A stretch of DNA of 64,000 bases from contig CADDZI010000004.1 in the NCBI GenBank assembly GCA_902812405.1, forward strand, positions 21,100-85,099, in the 5' to 3' direction. The position numbers and the translations under genes are program-made. Every line of letters starts with the position of its first letter. Positions within the stretch are counted from its first letter, which is position 1. The notes under the pieces are model-generated. The model had not been told where the DNA came from, made no database searches, and saw only the letters and a program-made list of their open reading frames with translations. This document shows, piece by piece, positions 51,497 through 60,237 of the stretch. Origin of the DNA: a bacterium (GTDB lineage Bacteria; Vulcanimicrobiota; Vulcanimicrobiia; Eremiobacterales; Eremiobacteraceae).

Positions 51497-51538
51497 CAAG
51501 ACTTATCTTGACTATCTTACGGCCTGAGCCGTACAATA
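51497..51538 (+). promoter_or_regulatory. suf operon promoter with SufR operator
   Basis: Perfect inverted repeat TCAAGA-CTTA-TCTTGA (51497-51512) overlaps a -35 TTGACT (51509-51514). An 18-bp spacer leads to a -10 TACAAT (51533-51538). A GAAGAGGAGAG ribosome site precedes sufC ATG 51558. The placement, a palindrome over the -35, is as expected for repression by a dimeric regulator such as SufR; the sequence differs from the cyanobacterial SufR site (CAAC-N6-GTTG). Confidence 0.7.
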
Positions 51539-51557
51539 GACCTGGGAAGAGGAGAGT

Positions 51558-52319
51558 ATGGCGGAACGACTGCTCGAGATTCGCGATCTCCACGTGGCCG
51601 TTGGCGAGACGGAGATCATTCGCGGTATCGACCTGACCGTCGATCGCGGCACGGTCCACGCCCTTATGGGGCCCAACGGCTCCGGCAAGAGCACCCTCTC
51701 GCTGGCCCTCATGGGGCATCCCAAGTACACGGTCACGCAGGGCGATATCCTCTACAAGGGTCGCAGCATCAAAGACCTGGGCCCCGACGAGCGCTCGCTC
51801 TTGGGGATGTTTTTGGGCTTTCAGTACCCGTCGGCCATTCCCGGCGTGTCGGTGGCGAATTTCCTCCGCAACGCCCTCATGGCGCGCCACAAGGGCGGTC
51901 CGCCTCTGACCCCGGCCGCCTTCAAGAAGCTGCTCGACGACGCGATCCGGCGCCTGAAGATGGATCCGGCGGTTTTAGGCCGCTACGTCAACGACGGCTT
52001 TTCGGGCGGCGAGAAGAAGCGGCTCGAGATCCTGCAGGCTTTGGTGCTGCAGCCCGAACTGGAGATCTTGGATGAGACCGACTCGGGTCTGGACATCGAC
52101 GCGCTGCGCATCATCGCCGAGGGAATCAACGCGCAACGCGGACCCGAGCGCGCCATTGTACTCATCACCCACTACCAGCGGATTCTCAACTACCTGCGGC
52201 CGGACGTCGTCCACGTCATGGTGCGCGGCAAGATCGTCAAGCAGGGCGGCCCGGAATTGGCGCAGGAGTTGGAAGCCAAGGGCTACGATCCGCTCATCAA
52301 AGAACTCGTGGAGGCATAG
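51558..52319 (+). CDS. sufC: SUF Fe-S assembly ATPase SufC
   Basis: A 253-residue ABC-type ATPase of the SufBCD scaffold, which powers cluster assembly. Walker A GPNGSGKST (about 37-45), the SufC-specific Q-loop region GMFLGFQYPSAIPGVSVANF, signature FSGGEKKR, and Walker B with ILDETDSGLD, where SufC has Asp-Ser-Gly-Leu-Asp. The H-switch is in VLITHYQRIL. First gene of the suf operon; sufB follows within seven bases. Confidence 0.95.
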   Translation: MAERLLEIRDLHVAVGETEIIRGIDLTVDRGTVHALMGPNGSGKSTLSLALMGHPKYTVTQGDILYKGRSIKDLGPDERSLLGMFLGFQYPSAIPGVSVANFLRNALMARHKGGPPLTPAAFKKLLDDAIRRLKMDPAVLGRYVNDGFSGGEKKRLEILQALVLQPELEILDETDSGLDIDALRIIAEGINAQRGPERAIVLITHYQRILNYLRPDVVHVMVRGKIVKQGGPELAQELEAKGYDPLIKELVEA

Positions 52320-52325
52320 CATCGC

Positions 52326-53738
52326 ATGGCCACCAAGCCGGAGCTTCTCGTCGACAAGGACTACAAGTACGGTTTCCACGACGAGAACGTCCAGTACACC
52401 TTCAAGGCGCGCAAGGGCATCGACCACGACGTCGTCGAGCAAATTTCTCGCCTCAAGAACGAGCCTCAATGGATGCGCGACTTCCGCCACCGGGCCCTGG
52501 ATATTTTCTTCAGCAAGCCGCTTCCGGCGTGGGCCAATCTCGAGCTGCTGAGCAAGATTGACTTCGACGACATCTACTACTACATGCGCGCCTCGGACGT
52601 CGAGGGCCGAAGCTGGGACGAGGTTCCGGAGGAGATCAAGCGGACGTTCGATCGTTTGGGGATTCCGGAAGCCGAGCGCAAGTTCTTGGGCGGCGTGACC
52701 GCCCAGTACGACTCGGAGGTCGTCTACCACAGCATCCGGGCCGACCTGGAGGCCAAGGGCGTTCTCTTTTCGGACATGGATACCGGGCTGCGCGAGCACG
52801 AGGACATCGTGCGCGAACACTTTGCCACCGTCATCCCGCCCGCGGACAACAAGTTTGCGGCGCTGAACTCGGCGGTCTGGTCGGGCGGCTCGTTCATTTG
52901 GGTCCCGCCCGGTGTGCGTGTTGAGATCCCGCTGCAAGCCTACTTCCGGATCAACGCGGAGAATATGGGACAGTTTGAGCGGACTCTCATCATTGCCGAG
53001 CCCGGCTCATTCGTCCACTACATCGAGGGATGCACGGCTCCCACCTACTCCAGCAACTCGCTCCATTCGGCGGTCGTCGAGCTGATTGCGAAAGAGGGAG
53101 CCCATATCCGGTACACGACGATTCAGAACTGGTACAAGAACGTGTACAACCTCGTGACGAAGCGCGCCCTGGCGCACCGTAACGCCCACGTCGAGTGGGT
53201 GGACGGCAACATCGGGTCGCGCCTGACGATGAAGTATCCCTCGGTGTACATGGTCGGCGAGGGTGCGCGGGGCGACGTTCTCTCCATCGCCTATGCGAGC
53301 GAGGGCCAGCACCAGGATGCCGGTTCGAAGATGATCCACGCCGCCCCCAACACAACCTCGATCATCACGAGCAAGTCGGTCAGCAAGGGCGGCGGCCGGA
53401 CGAGCTATCGCGGCTTGGTCAAGGTGTACCCAGGTTGCGACGGGGTGAAGTCCAACGTGCGCTGCGATGCTTTGCTCATGGACCCTGCGTCGCGCTCGGA
53501 CACCTATCCGACGATGGAGATCGACGCCAAGAACGTTCGCATCGAGCACGAGGCGACCGTTTCCAAGGTCGGGGAGGAGCAGCTCTTCTACGTCATGAGC
53601 CGCGGCCTGAGCGAAGTCGAGGCCACGACGATGATCGTCAACGGCTTCTTCGAACCGTTCGTCAAAGAGCTGCCCATGGAGTATGCGGTGGAGCTCAACC
53701 GCCTGATTGCATTGGAGATGGAAGGCTCGGTTGGCTAA
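52326..53738 (+). CDS. sufB: SUF Fe-S assembly scaffold SufB
   Basis: A 470-residue right-handed beta-helix protein that forms the SufBC2D scaffold. Family blocks: [20 protein letters not shown] near the N-terminus, [40 protein letters not shown] with the conserved Cys, [37 protein letters not shown], and [20 protein letters not shown]. Full length; no signs of damage. Lies between sufC and sufD, 55 bp before sufD. Confidence 0.95.
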   Translation: MATKPELLVDKDYKYGFHDENVQYTFKARKGIDHDVVEQISRLKNEPQWMRDFRHRALDIFFSKPLPAWANLELLSKIDFDDIYYYMRASDVEGRSWDEVPEEIKRTFDRLGIPEAERKFLGGVTAQYDSEVVYHSIRADLEAKGVLFSDMDTGLREHEDIVREHFATVIPPADNKFAALNSAVWSGGSFIWVPPGVRVEIPLQAYFRINAENMGQFERTLIIAEPGSFVHYIEGCTAPTYSSNSLHSAVVELIAKEGAHIRYTTIQNWYKNVYNLVTKRALAHRNAHVEWVDGNIGSRLTMKYPSVYMVGEGARGDVLSIAYASEGQHQDAGSKMIHAAPNTTSIITSKSVSKGGGRTSYRGLVKVYPGCDGVKSNVRCDALLMDPASRSDTYPTMEIDAKNVRIEHEATVSKVGEEQLFYVMSRGLSEVEATTMIVNGFFEPFVKELPMEYAVELNRLIALEMEGSVG

Positions 53739-53793
53739 GGCACAGGCCGCAGCCGGCGCACGAGCCGTCTAGCCCGGGTAGGACAGGGAGACG

Positions 53794-54984
53794 ATGACGA
53801 TAACCTCAGTCGATAAAACAGCGCTGCGCGCGGACGCGGAGCGTTTGGCGGAGCGCGCGCCGGCCGCCGTTGCCGCGGCACGGCGCGAGGCGCTGGCACG
53901 CTACGAGGCGCTGCCTTTCCCCACGGAGAGCAGCGTCGGGTGGCGGCGCACCGACCTGGCGGGCATCGATCTGACGCCGCCGCCGTCGCGGCCCTCCGTG
54001 TGCCGCATCCTGCTGCCGTCCGGAGCGGACCGCATCCTGTGCGGCGTGCTGGAGGACCACCCGGAGGTCTTCACACGGCCGGCGCTGGCCGCGGCACATA
54101 CCGGTCTCTCGCTGCACAAGTTTTCGGCACTCGCGCAGGCACTGTGGCAGGGCGGTGGGTTTGTGCACGTCCCGCCGGGCATGACGGTTGCGGACCCCAT
54201 CCAGGTCGAGTGGGAGGCCGGTCCGTATCCGCGGTTGGTTATCGTCATCGGTGCGGGCGCCGAGGCGACGATTTTCGAGAGACATGCGGCCGCCGATCCG
54301 TACGTCGCGGGCAAGGTCGACCTCGTGCTGGAGGAAGGAGCGCGCCTGCACTACGCCGTGTTGCAGGATCGCCCACGGGAGAGCGTCGTCTTCCTGCACC
54401 AACGCGCGGAGCTCGGACGCGAGGCGAAACTCGTCACCCTCAACTTTGCCGTCGGAGGCAAGCTGGCCCGCGCCGACGTCGAGGTCGAATTGCTGGGACC
54501 GGGTGCGGAGAGCGACATGCTGGGGCTGATCTTCGGCGAGGACAGGCAACAATTCGACTACCACACGCTGCAGGGTCACCGCGCGCCGCACACGCGCAGC
54601 GATCTCCTCTTCAAGGCCGCCCTCGACGACCGTTCGCACGCGGCGTATACGGGGGTCATCATCATCGACCGCGGGGCGCAGCGCAGCGACGCGTACCAGG
54701 CAAACCGCAATCTCCTGCTCAGCGAGGGTGCCCGGGCCGACACGGAGCCGATGCTCGAAATCGAGGCGGATGACGTGCGCTGCACGCACGGCGCGACGGT
54801 CGGGCCGGTGGACGAAGAGCAGCTCTTCTACGTCATGAGCCGCGGTTTGGCGTCCGACGTGGCGGCGCGCGTCATCGTCGACGGTTTCTTCGAAGAAGTC
54901 CTGGAGAAATTCGACCGGCCGTCCATCGCCGAGGCCCTGCGCGCCAAGGTCGACCCGCACCTGAGCCGGGTCGGCGCGCACTAA
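53794..54984 (+). CDS. sufD: SUF Fe-S assembly protein SufD
   Basis: A 396-residue SufB paralogue, with LWQGGGFVHVPPGMTVADPI, the LEEGARLHYAVLQDR beta-helix region, GLIFGEDRQQFDYHTLQGHR, and the shared C-terminal block [20 protein letters not shown]. The functional His of SufD (in DYHT-like and GHR segments) is present. It completes the SufBC2D complex. The Rieske gene starts two bases after its stop. Confidence 0.93.
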   Translation: MTITSVDKTALRADAERLAERAPAAVAAARREALARYEALPFPTESSVGWRRTDLAGIDLTPPPSRPSVCRILLPSGADRILCGVLEDHPEVFTRPALAAAHTGLSLHKFSALAQALWQGGGFVHVPPGMTVADPIQVEWEAGPYPRLVIVIGAGAEATIFERHAAADPYVAGKVDLVLEEGARLHYAVLQDRPRESVVFLHQRAELGREAKLVTLNFAVGGKLARADVEVELLGPGAESDMLGLIFGEDRQQFDYHTLQGHRAPHTRSDLLFKAALDDRSHAAYTGVIIIDRGAQRSDAYQANRNLLLSEGARADTEPMLEIEADDVRCTHGATVGPVDEEQLFYVMSRGLASDVAARVIVDGFFEEVLEKFDRPSIAEALRAKVDPHLSRVGAH

Positions 54985-54986
54985 CC

Positions 54987-55307
54987 ATGCCGGCCCAGGC
55001 GGTCGAGGTTGGCAACGCGGCCGACATTGCCGAGGGCGCGGTCAGGGTCGTCACGGCGGGCGGCACACGTCTGGCTCTGTGCAAGTACCGGGGTCAGCTG
55101 TATGCCATCGATGATGTGTGTACGCATGACGGGGGCGCGCTCGGTCAGGGTGAGCTGATTGACAATGAGATCGAATGCCCGCGCCATGGGGCGCGCTTTG
55201 ACATCCGAACCGGCCGGCCGACCTGTCTGCCGGCCGTCGTGCCGGTTCGCACCTACCCGGTGCGCGTCGATGACGAGGGCCGCATCTTCGTCGAGGTAGG
55301 ATCGTGA
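54987..55307 (+). CDS. Rieske-type [2Fe-2S] ferredoxin in suf operon
   Basis: A 106-residue Rieske ferredoxin of the NirD/BphF type: CTHDGG (first Cys-x-His) and CPRHGARFD (second Cys-x2-His), which ligate a [2Fe-2S] cluster, plus VPVRTYPVRV at the end. It overlaps sufS (stop GTGA), so is co-translated. Rieske-like genes of this type are common in non-enterobacterial suf operons and may supply electrons during cluster assembly. Confidence 0.9.
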   Translation: MPAQAVEVGNAADIAEGAVRVVTAGGTRLALCKYRGQLYAIDDVCTHDGGALGQGELIDNEIECPRHGARFDIRTGRPTCLPAVVPVRTYPVRVDDEGRIFVEVGS

Positions 55308-56572
55308 CGGCCACGATGCCGCAGGCCGCGGTGGGCGCTTCCCTCAGTCCGGCCGCGGTTGCCCGGATTCGCGCCGATTTTCCCATCCTGCAGGAGCGGC
55401 CGCATGGCAAGCCGCTCATCTTCTTGGATAGCGCGGCGTCCTCGCAAAAACCGGTCCAGGTCATCGAGGCGATGGATGACTACTACCGGCGGTATCACGC
55501 CAACATCCACCGCGGTATCTACCACATCAGCGAGCTGGCCACCGAAGCCTACGAAGAAGCGCGGTCCGCCATTGCGCGCTTCATCGGCTCGCCCTGTTCC
55601 GCCGAGTGCATCTTCGTTCGCAATGCCACCGAGGGGATCAACCTCGTCGCCTACTCGTGGGGACGCAGTAACGTCCGTGCCGGGGACGTCATCCTGCTCA
55701 CCGAGATGGAGCATCACTCCAACCTCGTCCCGTGGCAAATGCTGGCCCAGGAGAAGGGAGCCCGCCTTCGCTTTGTGCCCGTCACGGCCGACGGACGCCT
55801 GGATATGAACCGGCTGGACACGCTTCTCGACGGGGCGCGCCTGTTTGCCTTCACGGCCGTCAGCAACACGTTGGGCACGATCAATCCGGTCCGCGAGCTG
55901 TGCCTGCGGGCCCGTGCCGCGGGCGCGGTCAGCGTGGTCGACGCCTGTCAGGCCGTTCCGCGCATGCCCGTCGACGTCACGCAGTGGCAGTGTGACTTTG
56001 CCGCCTTTTCATCGCACAAGATGCTGGGTCCGACCGGGATCGGCGTGCTCTGGGGGCGCAAGGATCTGTTAGATGCGATGCCGCCGTTCCTCACCGGTGG
56101 CGGCATGATCAACGTCGTGCGCTACGACAGGACGACTTTTGCCGATGTTCCGGCCCGTTTTGAAGCCGGGACTCCGGCGATTGCCGAGGCGGTCGGTTTG
56201 GGGGCGGCCGTTGCGTACCTGACCGCCGTGGGCATGGAACGCGTGGCGCGCTACGAGCACGAACTGGCCGCGCTGGCGCTGGAGAAACTGCGCGGTATCG
56301 GGCAGGTCGTGGTCTACGGCCCGGGCATCGAGCACCGCACGGGCGTCATCTCGATCACCGTCGGCGACATCCATGCCCACGACCTGGCCAGCATCTTGGA
56401 CCGGGAAGGTATTTGCGTGCGTGCTGGCCACCACTGCAACCAGCCGCTCATGGAGAAGCTGGGTGTGCCGGCAACGACGCGCGCCTCCTTCTACCTGTAC
56501 AACACGCCCGACGAAATCGACGCCCTGATCGCCGGTCTCGAGAAGGCCAAGCGCATCTTCAAGCTGACCTGA
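55304..56572 (+). CDS. sufS: Cysteine desulphurase SufS
   Basis: A 422-residue type II cysteine desulphurase delivering sulphur for cluster assembly. PLP lysine in FSSHKMLGPTGIGVLW; other blocks: YYRRYHANIHRGIYHISELA, LLTEMEHHSNLVPWQMLAQE, and SVVDACQAVPRMPVDV. The catalytic Cys lies in VRAGHHCNQPLMEKLG near the C-terminus, with N where most SufS have A. ATG/GTG 55304 overlaps the Rieske stop. SufU follows one base after the stop. Confidence 0.95.
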   Translation: MTATMPQAAVGASLSPAAVARIRADFPILQERPHGKPLIFLDSAASSQKPVQVIEAMDDYYRRYHANIHRGIYHISELATEAYEEARSAIARFIGSPCSAECIFVRNATEGINLVAYSWGRSNVRAGDVILLTEMEHHSNLVPWQMLAQEKGARLRFVPVTADGRLDMNRLDTLLDGARLFAFTAVSNTLGTINPVRELCLRARAAGAVSVVDACQAVPRMPVDVTQWQCDFAAFSSHKMLGPTGIGVLWGRKDLLDAMPPFLTGGGMINVVRYDRTTFADVPARFEAGTPAIAEAVGLGAAVAYLTAVGMERVARYEHELAALALEKLRGIGQVVVYGPGIEHRTGVISITVGDIHAHDLASILDREGICVRAGHHCNQPLMEKLGVPATTRASFYLYNTPDEIDALIAGLEKAKRIFKLT

Positions 56573-56573
56573 C

Positions 56574-56963
56574 ATGCGCCCCGCAGACGACCTCTCCGGC
56601 ATGGACGAATTGTACCGGGACTTCATCCTGGACCACTATCGCAATCCGCGCAATGCCGGCACGCTGGAGGCGCCGGATGCGAGTTGCGAGGATCTCAATC
56701 CGTTGTGTGGTGATCGCATCCGGATGGACGTCAAGCTGCACGACGGCATCATCGAAGATATCCGCTTTCAAGGGCGAGGCTGCGCGATCTCCCAGGCATC
56801 GGCGTCACTGCTGACCGAAACGGTGAAGGGAAAGACCGTTGCCGAAGTTGCGGCGCTGGGCAAAGACGACGTGCTCGCGAACCTGGGTATTCCCATTTCC
56901 GCCGCACGTCTCAAGTGCGCCCTGTTGGGGTTGTCGGTTCTCAAACGCGCGCTGAAGCTCTGA
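56574..56963 (+). CDS. sufU: SufU-type Fe-S scaffold/sulphur transfer protein
   Basis: A 129-residue SufU with all three Cys: LNPLCGDRIRMD, GRGCAISQASASLLTETV and AARLKCALLGLSVL, and a zinc-binding Asp in LCGD. SufU exchanges sulphur with SufS before scaffold delivery. DHYRNPRNAGTLEAPDA is the family N-terminal motif. Last gene of the suf operon. Confidence 0.93.
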   Translation: MRPADDLSGMDELYRDFILDHYRNPRNAGTLEAPDASCEDLNPLCGDRIRMDVKLHDGIIEDIRFQGRGCAISQASASLLTETVKGKTVAEVAALGKDDVLANLGIPISAARLKCALLGLSVLKRALKL

Positions 56964-56996
56964 AGAGCTCACCGGCCGGCGCGCAGGCTGCGGCTA

Positions 56997-57395
56997 CTAG
57001 CCTTGGTGGACGATTTCGATCCGCAGGCCGCTGGGATCGCGAAACCACATCGCGTAGTAGTCGTCGCCGTACTCGCTGACGACCGCCGGCGGATCTTCGA
57101 TCTCGGCACCCAATTCGTCCAGAATCTTGGCGCACTCGTCAACTTTGGCGCGTGAATCGGCGGTCAGCGCCAAGTGGTCGAAGCCGACGCGCCGCTCCCC
57201 GTCGTAGAGGTCGTCTTGGAGGCTCTTGCCCTTGATGAGGATGAGTTCGAAGCCCTCCCGCTGGTAGCCGAACGAATCGTCCTTCTCGAAGACCGGATCG
57301 AACCCCAAAGCCGGCAGGAGAGCACCGTAAAACTTCTTGGCGACGTTGAACGCATCGGTGCCGATGGCAAGGTGGTGGACGGGATGAACGGGCAT
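56997..57395 (-). CDS. VOC-superfamily (glyoxalase/bleomycin-resistance-like) protein
   Basis: A 132-residue protein with paired beta-alpha-beta-beta-beta modules: HHLAIGTDAFNVAKKFYGAL and FDHLALTADSRAKVDECAKI, ending RDPSGLRIEIVHQG, the usual metal-Glu strand. Two His (HH near the start, DHLA at mid) and Glu in IEIVH are likely metal ligands. Substrate unknown. Convergent with sufU. Confidence 0.88.
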   Translation of the reverse strand: MPVHPVHHLAIGTDAFNVAKKFYGALLPALGFDPVFEKDDSFGYQREGFELILIKGKSLQDDLYDGERRVGFDHLALTADSRAKVDECAKILDELGAEIEDPPAVVSEYGDDYYAMWFRDPSGLRIEIVHQG

Positions 57396-57631
57396 GGCCC
57401 CCTTGTTGCGACGTTATGGTGGGTTGAACCTTTTCCCGGTATGGGCCGGGTTCGACTTGGGTCCTTAACCCGGGTTGCCGGCACCTAACGCGGTGTGAGG
57501 GCCCGCTACATCGCCGCGCTCATGCCCGCAAACAACACCATGCTGGACATGCGAGACGCAGACTGTGCTCTTCCTGTGAGCGACCACGCACAGCGCAGGC
57601 GGCAGCGACCTAGGGCTCGAAAGCGCCCGCG

Positions 57632-58336
57632 ATGGCGGCGGACCGCACGTCCCTTGATGTCACGCAGCGTCCGTGGCGGGCTCTGGAGCAGGCTTCTGTG
57701 ACGGCGGGCGCGTCATACGATCCCACCTGCGACCCGCTCGTGCGCACGATCGGCGTGATGGGTTCGGCCGGGGGCGTGCTGCCGTCGGCCGTTCGCGAAC
57801 GAGCCTATGCGCTGGGGGTGGCGATTGCACAATCCGGCCGCGTGCTCATCACCGGTGCCTGCCCCGGCCTACCGTACGATGCGGCACGGGGCGCGCGCGA
57901 TGCGGGTGGCCTGTCGGTGGGCATTTCGCCGGCCCTCTCGCGCAGCGAACACATCCTGCGCTACCGCTCCCCGGTGGATGCGTATGACGTCATTATCTAC
58001 ACGGGCAGCGGTCTCATGGGGCGCGAAGTCGACAACATTCACTCGTCGGATGTTGTGATGATCGCCGGCGGGCGGTCCGGCACGCTCGGCGAGTTCTCCA
58101 TTGCCTACGACGAGGGGAAACTCATCGGCATTTTGGCCGGAAGCGGGGGCATCGCCGACCAGTTGCCGGATATTGTCCCGCGCCTGGGAAAGAGAACCGG
58201 AGCGCGGTTGATTTACGAAGCCGATCCGGCCACACTGGTTGCCCGCTGCATCGAAGTATATCAGACGGAGCATTATAAACACCCCTCTGTCTTTGCCGAG
58301 AATCCCGACGAGCAGGAGTCACCATCGCCCGCCTAA
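57632..58336 (+). CDS. SLOG/LOG-like nucleotide-binding protein
   Basis: A 234-residue Rossmann-like protein with the LOG/SLOG features: IGVMGSAGG at the first strand, VLITGACPGLPYDAARGARD, and VVMIAGGRSGTLGEFSIAYD (family PGGxGTxxE with GRS in place). Members bind nucleotides; some (LOG) are cytokinin phosphoribohydrolases, others are signalling sensors in anti-phage or DprA-like systems. Function not determined. Its stop overlaps the expected start region of the next gene, so they are coupled. GTG 57698 is an alternative start. Confidence 0.75.
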   Translation: MAADRTSLDVTQRPWRALEQASVTAGASYDPTCDPLVRTIGVMGSAGGVLPSAVRERAYALGVAIAQSGRVLITGACPGLPYDAARGARDAGGLSVGISPALSRSEHILRYRSPVDAYDVIIYTGSGLMGREVDNIHSSDVVMIAGGRSGTLGEFSIAYDEGKLIGILAGSGGIADQLPDIVPRLGKRTGARLIYEADPATLVARCIEVYQTEHYKHPSVFAENPDEQESPSPA

Positions 58337-59697
58337 CGTTCATCGGCGCCGCCGGCGTCGTGACCGGCAGCAAGCACCTCCTGGAAACGCAGGCCGGAAC
58401 TCGCGTGCTCCTGGACTGCGGCCTCTACCAGGGGCTGCCCGACCTCGAGGAACGCAACTGGACGCCGCCGCCGGTCGATCCGCGACACCTCGACGCCGTC
58501 TTCCTCTCGCACGCGCACCTCGATCACTGCGGTTACCTGCCGGCTCTGTGCGCTCAGGGTTTTCGGGGTCCTATTTACTGTACGGCCGCAACGGCCGATG
58601 TTGCCGAGTTGGTTCTGCGCGACGCGGCCGGTTTGCAGGAGGACGAGGCACGCCGCGCCGCGCGCCACCCACAGCGGCACCTGCATGCGACCCCGCTGTA
58701 CACCGATGCGGATGTGGACAAGGTCGTCAACCAATTTGTGCGCATCGCCTATGGAGAACAGCGGTCCGACGTCCGGTCGTGCGGCCTGTGTCTGAGGGAC
58801 GCGGGACACATTCTCGGATCGGCGATCATGGAGATCACCTGCGACGGCCGGCGGCTGGTCTTCTCAGGTGACCTGGGCCGTTACGGCCGGCCCCTCCTGC
58901 ATGACCCGACGCCGATCGCGCATGCGGATATCGTCCTGTGCGAGTCCACGTACGGCGATCGCCTGCACCCTCCCAACGATCCCCGCGATGACCTCGGCAA
59001 CGTGATCACGATGGCGATGGCCCGCCGCGGCGTGCTCGTCATCCCGTCCTTTGCGGTCGGGCGCACGCAAGAGATCCTCTACGCGATCGCGCAGCTGCAG
59101 GCTGCGGCTGCCATGGGGGACGTTCCCATCTACGTGGACAGCCCCATGGCGATTGCGGCCGATCGCATCATGGAGCGCCATCCGGAGGCTCTTCGGTTTG
59201 ATCTGCGAGCTCGTTTCGGCCCCCACGACGACAGTATCGGTGCGCGGCACGTAACGAACGTCGAGGATGCCGCGGATTCCCGCGCCCTCAACGACATCGC
59301 GGGCGGCGCCATGATCATCGCGTCGAGCGGGATGGCGAGCGGAGGGCGCATCCTGCACCACCTGCGCAATCGCTTGCCGCGGCCGCAGGACACAATCTGT
59401 TTCGTCGGGTTTCAGTCACCCGGTACGCTCGGTCAGCAACTGCTGGATGGTCGCAAAGAGGTACGGATTTTCGGCATTCCGGTACCGGTGCGAGCCGCCA
59501 TCGCGCACGTCGACGGCTTCTCCGCACACGCCGATCGCGAGGAACTTCTGCGGTGGTTCGGCGGTTTCGTCGATCGACCCAGGACCTTCATCGTGCACGC
59601 CGATCCTGCGGCGGCAGGAGCCCTGGCGGCCGCCGTCGCGGCGCGCTACGGCCTTGTCGCGACCCCGGCCCAGCCGCTCGAGACGGCCGAGGTGTAA
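58324..59697 (+). CDS. MBL-fold beta-CASP ribonuclease-like protein
   Basis: A metallo-beta-lactamase/beta-CASP protein of 457 residues if read from ATC 58324. Motifs: SHAHLDHCGYLP (metal), GHILGSA, FSGDLGR, VDSPMAI, and the beta-CASP motif HVDGFSAHADREELL. It resembles bacterial CPSF-like RNA nucleases. The conserved first strand LTFIGAAGVVTGSKHLLE precedes the only classical start (GTG 58360), and a good AGGAG site stands five bases before an in-frame ATC at 58324. An ATC start, or a sequence error at it, is likely. Zinc and catalytic residues are intact, so it should be active on RNA. Confidence 0.85.
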   Translation: MARLTFIGAAGVVTGSKHLLETQAGTRVLLDCGLYQGLPDLEERNWTPPPVDPRHLDAVFLSHAHLDHCGYLPALCAQGFRGPIYCTAATADVAELVLRDAAGLQEDEARRAARHPQRHLHATPLYTDADVDKVVNQFVRIAYGEQRSDVRSCGLCLRDAGHILGSAIMEITCDGRRLVFSGDLGRYGRPLLHDPTPIAHADIVLCESTYGDRLHPPNDPRDDLGNVITMAMARRGVLVIPSFAVGRTQEILYAIAQLQAAAAMGDVPIYVDSPMAIAADRIMERHPEALRFDLRARFGPHDDSIGARHVTNVEDAADSRALNDIAGGAMIIASSGMASGGRILHHLRNRLPRPQDTICFVGFQSPGTLGQQLLDGRKEVRIFGIPVPVRAAIAHVDGFSAHADREELLRWFGGFVDRPRTFIVHADPAAAGALAAAVAARYGLVATPAQPLETAEV

Positions 59698-59922
59698 GAG
59701 AAGAACACGCCCTGGGGAAGCACATTACCTTCCGAATCGTCTGACTCGTGCCATTTCCAGGGCCTCACCCGGTTCTCTATCAGGCGGCGAGTCCTCACCG
59801 GAATATGTACACATTCTGACCTGAGAGCCACGAGAGAGACGCGCCGGCTTCCGGGGTCATCCTCGAAGGCGTCAATCCCTTGATGCGGGTCCGATCATCC
59901 GGCAGTTCAGCACGAGATCCGC

Positions 59923-60102
59923 TCAGGGACCTGTTGGCCGGCCCCGCTGCAGGAACTCTTCGGGAACATCAGTGGGCTGCTCGAGAACGTGATCGGCCCA
60001 CTCGCGCCACAGCCGCCGCCGCTCATACTCGCGCACGGGGTCAACGCGCAAGACGTCGTCTTCGGTTAACTCAGGCGTGAGGTCGACCGGAAATGAGAGC
60101 AT
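59923..60102 (-). CDS. Small protein downstream of meaB
   Basis: A 59-residue frame read on the minus strand: MLSFPVDLTPELTEDDVLRV, then DPVREYERRRLWREWADHVL and a Pro-rich end. A near-ideal ribosome site (GGAGGTGA, seven bases before ATG 60102) makes it credible. Charged and helical in the middle; no family is recognised. A TATAGT -10 lies about 25 bp upstream with an ACCCT/AGGGT inverted repeat at 60132-60146, so it probably has its own promoter. Confidence 0.6.
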   Translation of the reverse strand: MLSFPVDLTPELTEDDVLRVDPVREYERRRLWREWADHVLEQPTDVPEEFLQRGRPTGP

Positions 60103-60126
60103 GACCTGTCACCTCCCGACTCCTTT

Positions 60127-60146
60127 ACTATACCCTGATTTAGGGT
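60127..60146 (-). promoter_or_regulatory. Promoter and inverted repeat of the small gene at 59923
   Basis: TATAGT (minus, 60132-60127) abuts ACCCT-GATTT-AGGGT (60132-60146). A short -35-like TTACGA stands about 15 bp upstream, shorter than usual spacing. Plausible operator and promoter. Confidence 0.4.
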
Positions 60147-60237
60147 TTCGTAATCATAGTCCGGAAGGCCTATTTCGCTCCCCGGAAAGTGATCGCGGCT
60201 TAAAGGAGGTGGAAGCAGCTGCAAACGATGCCGGGTT

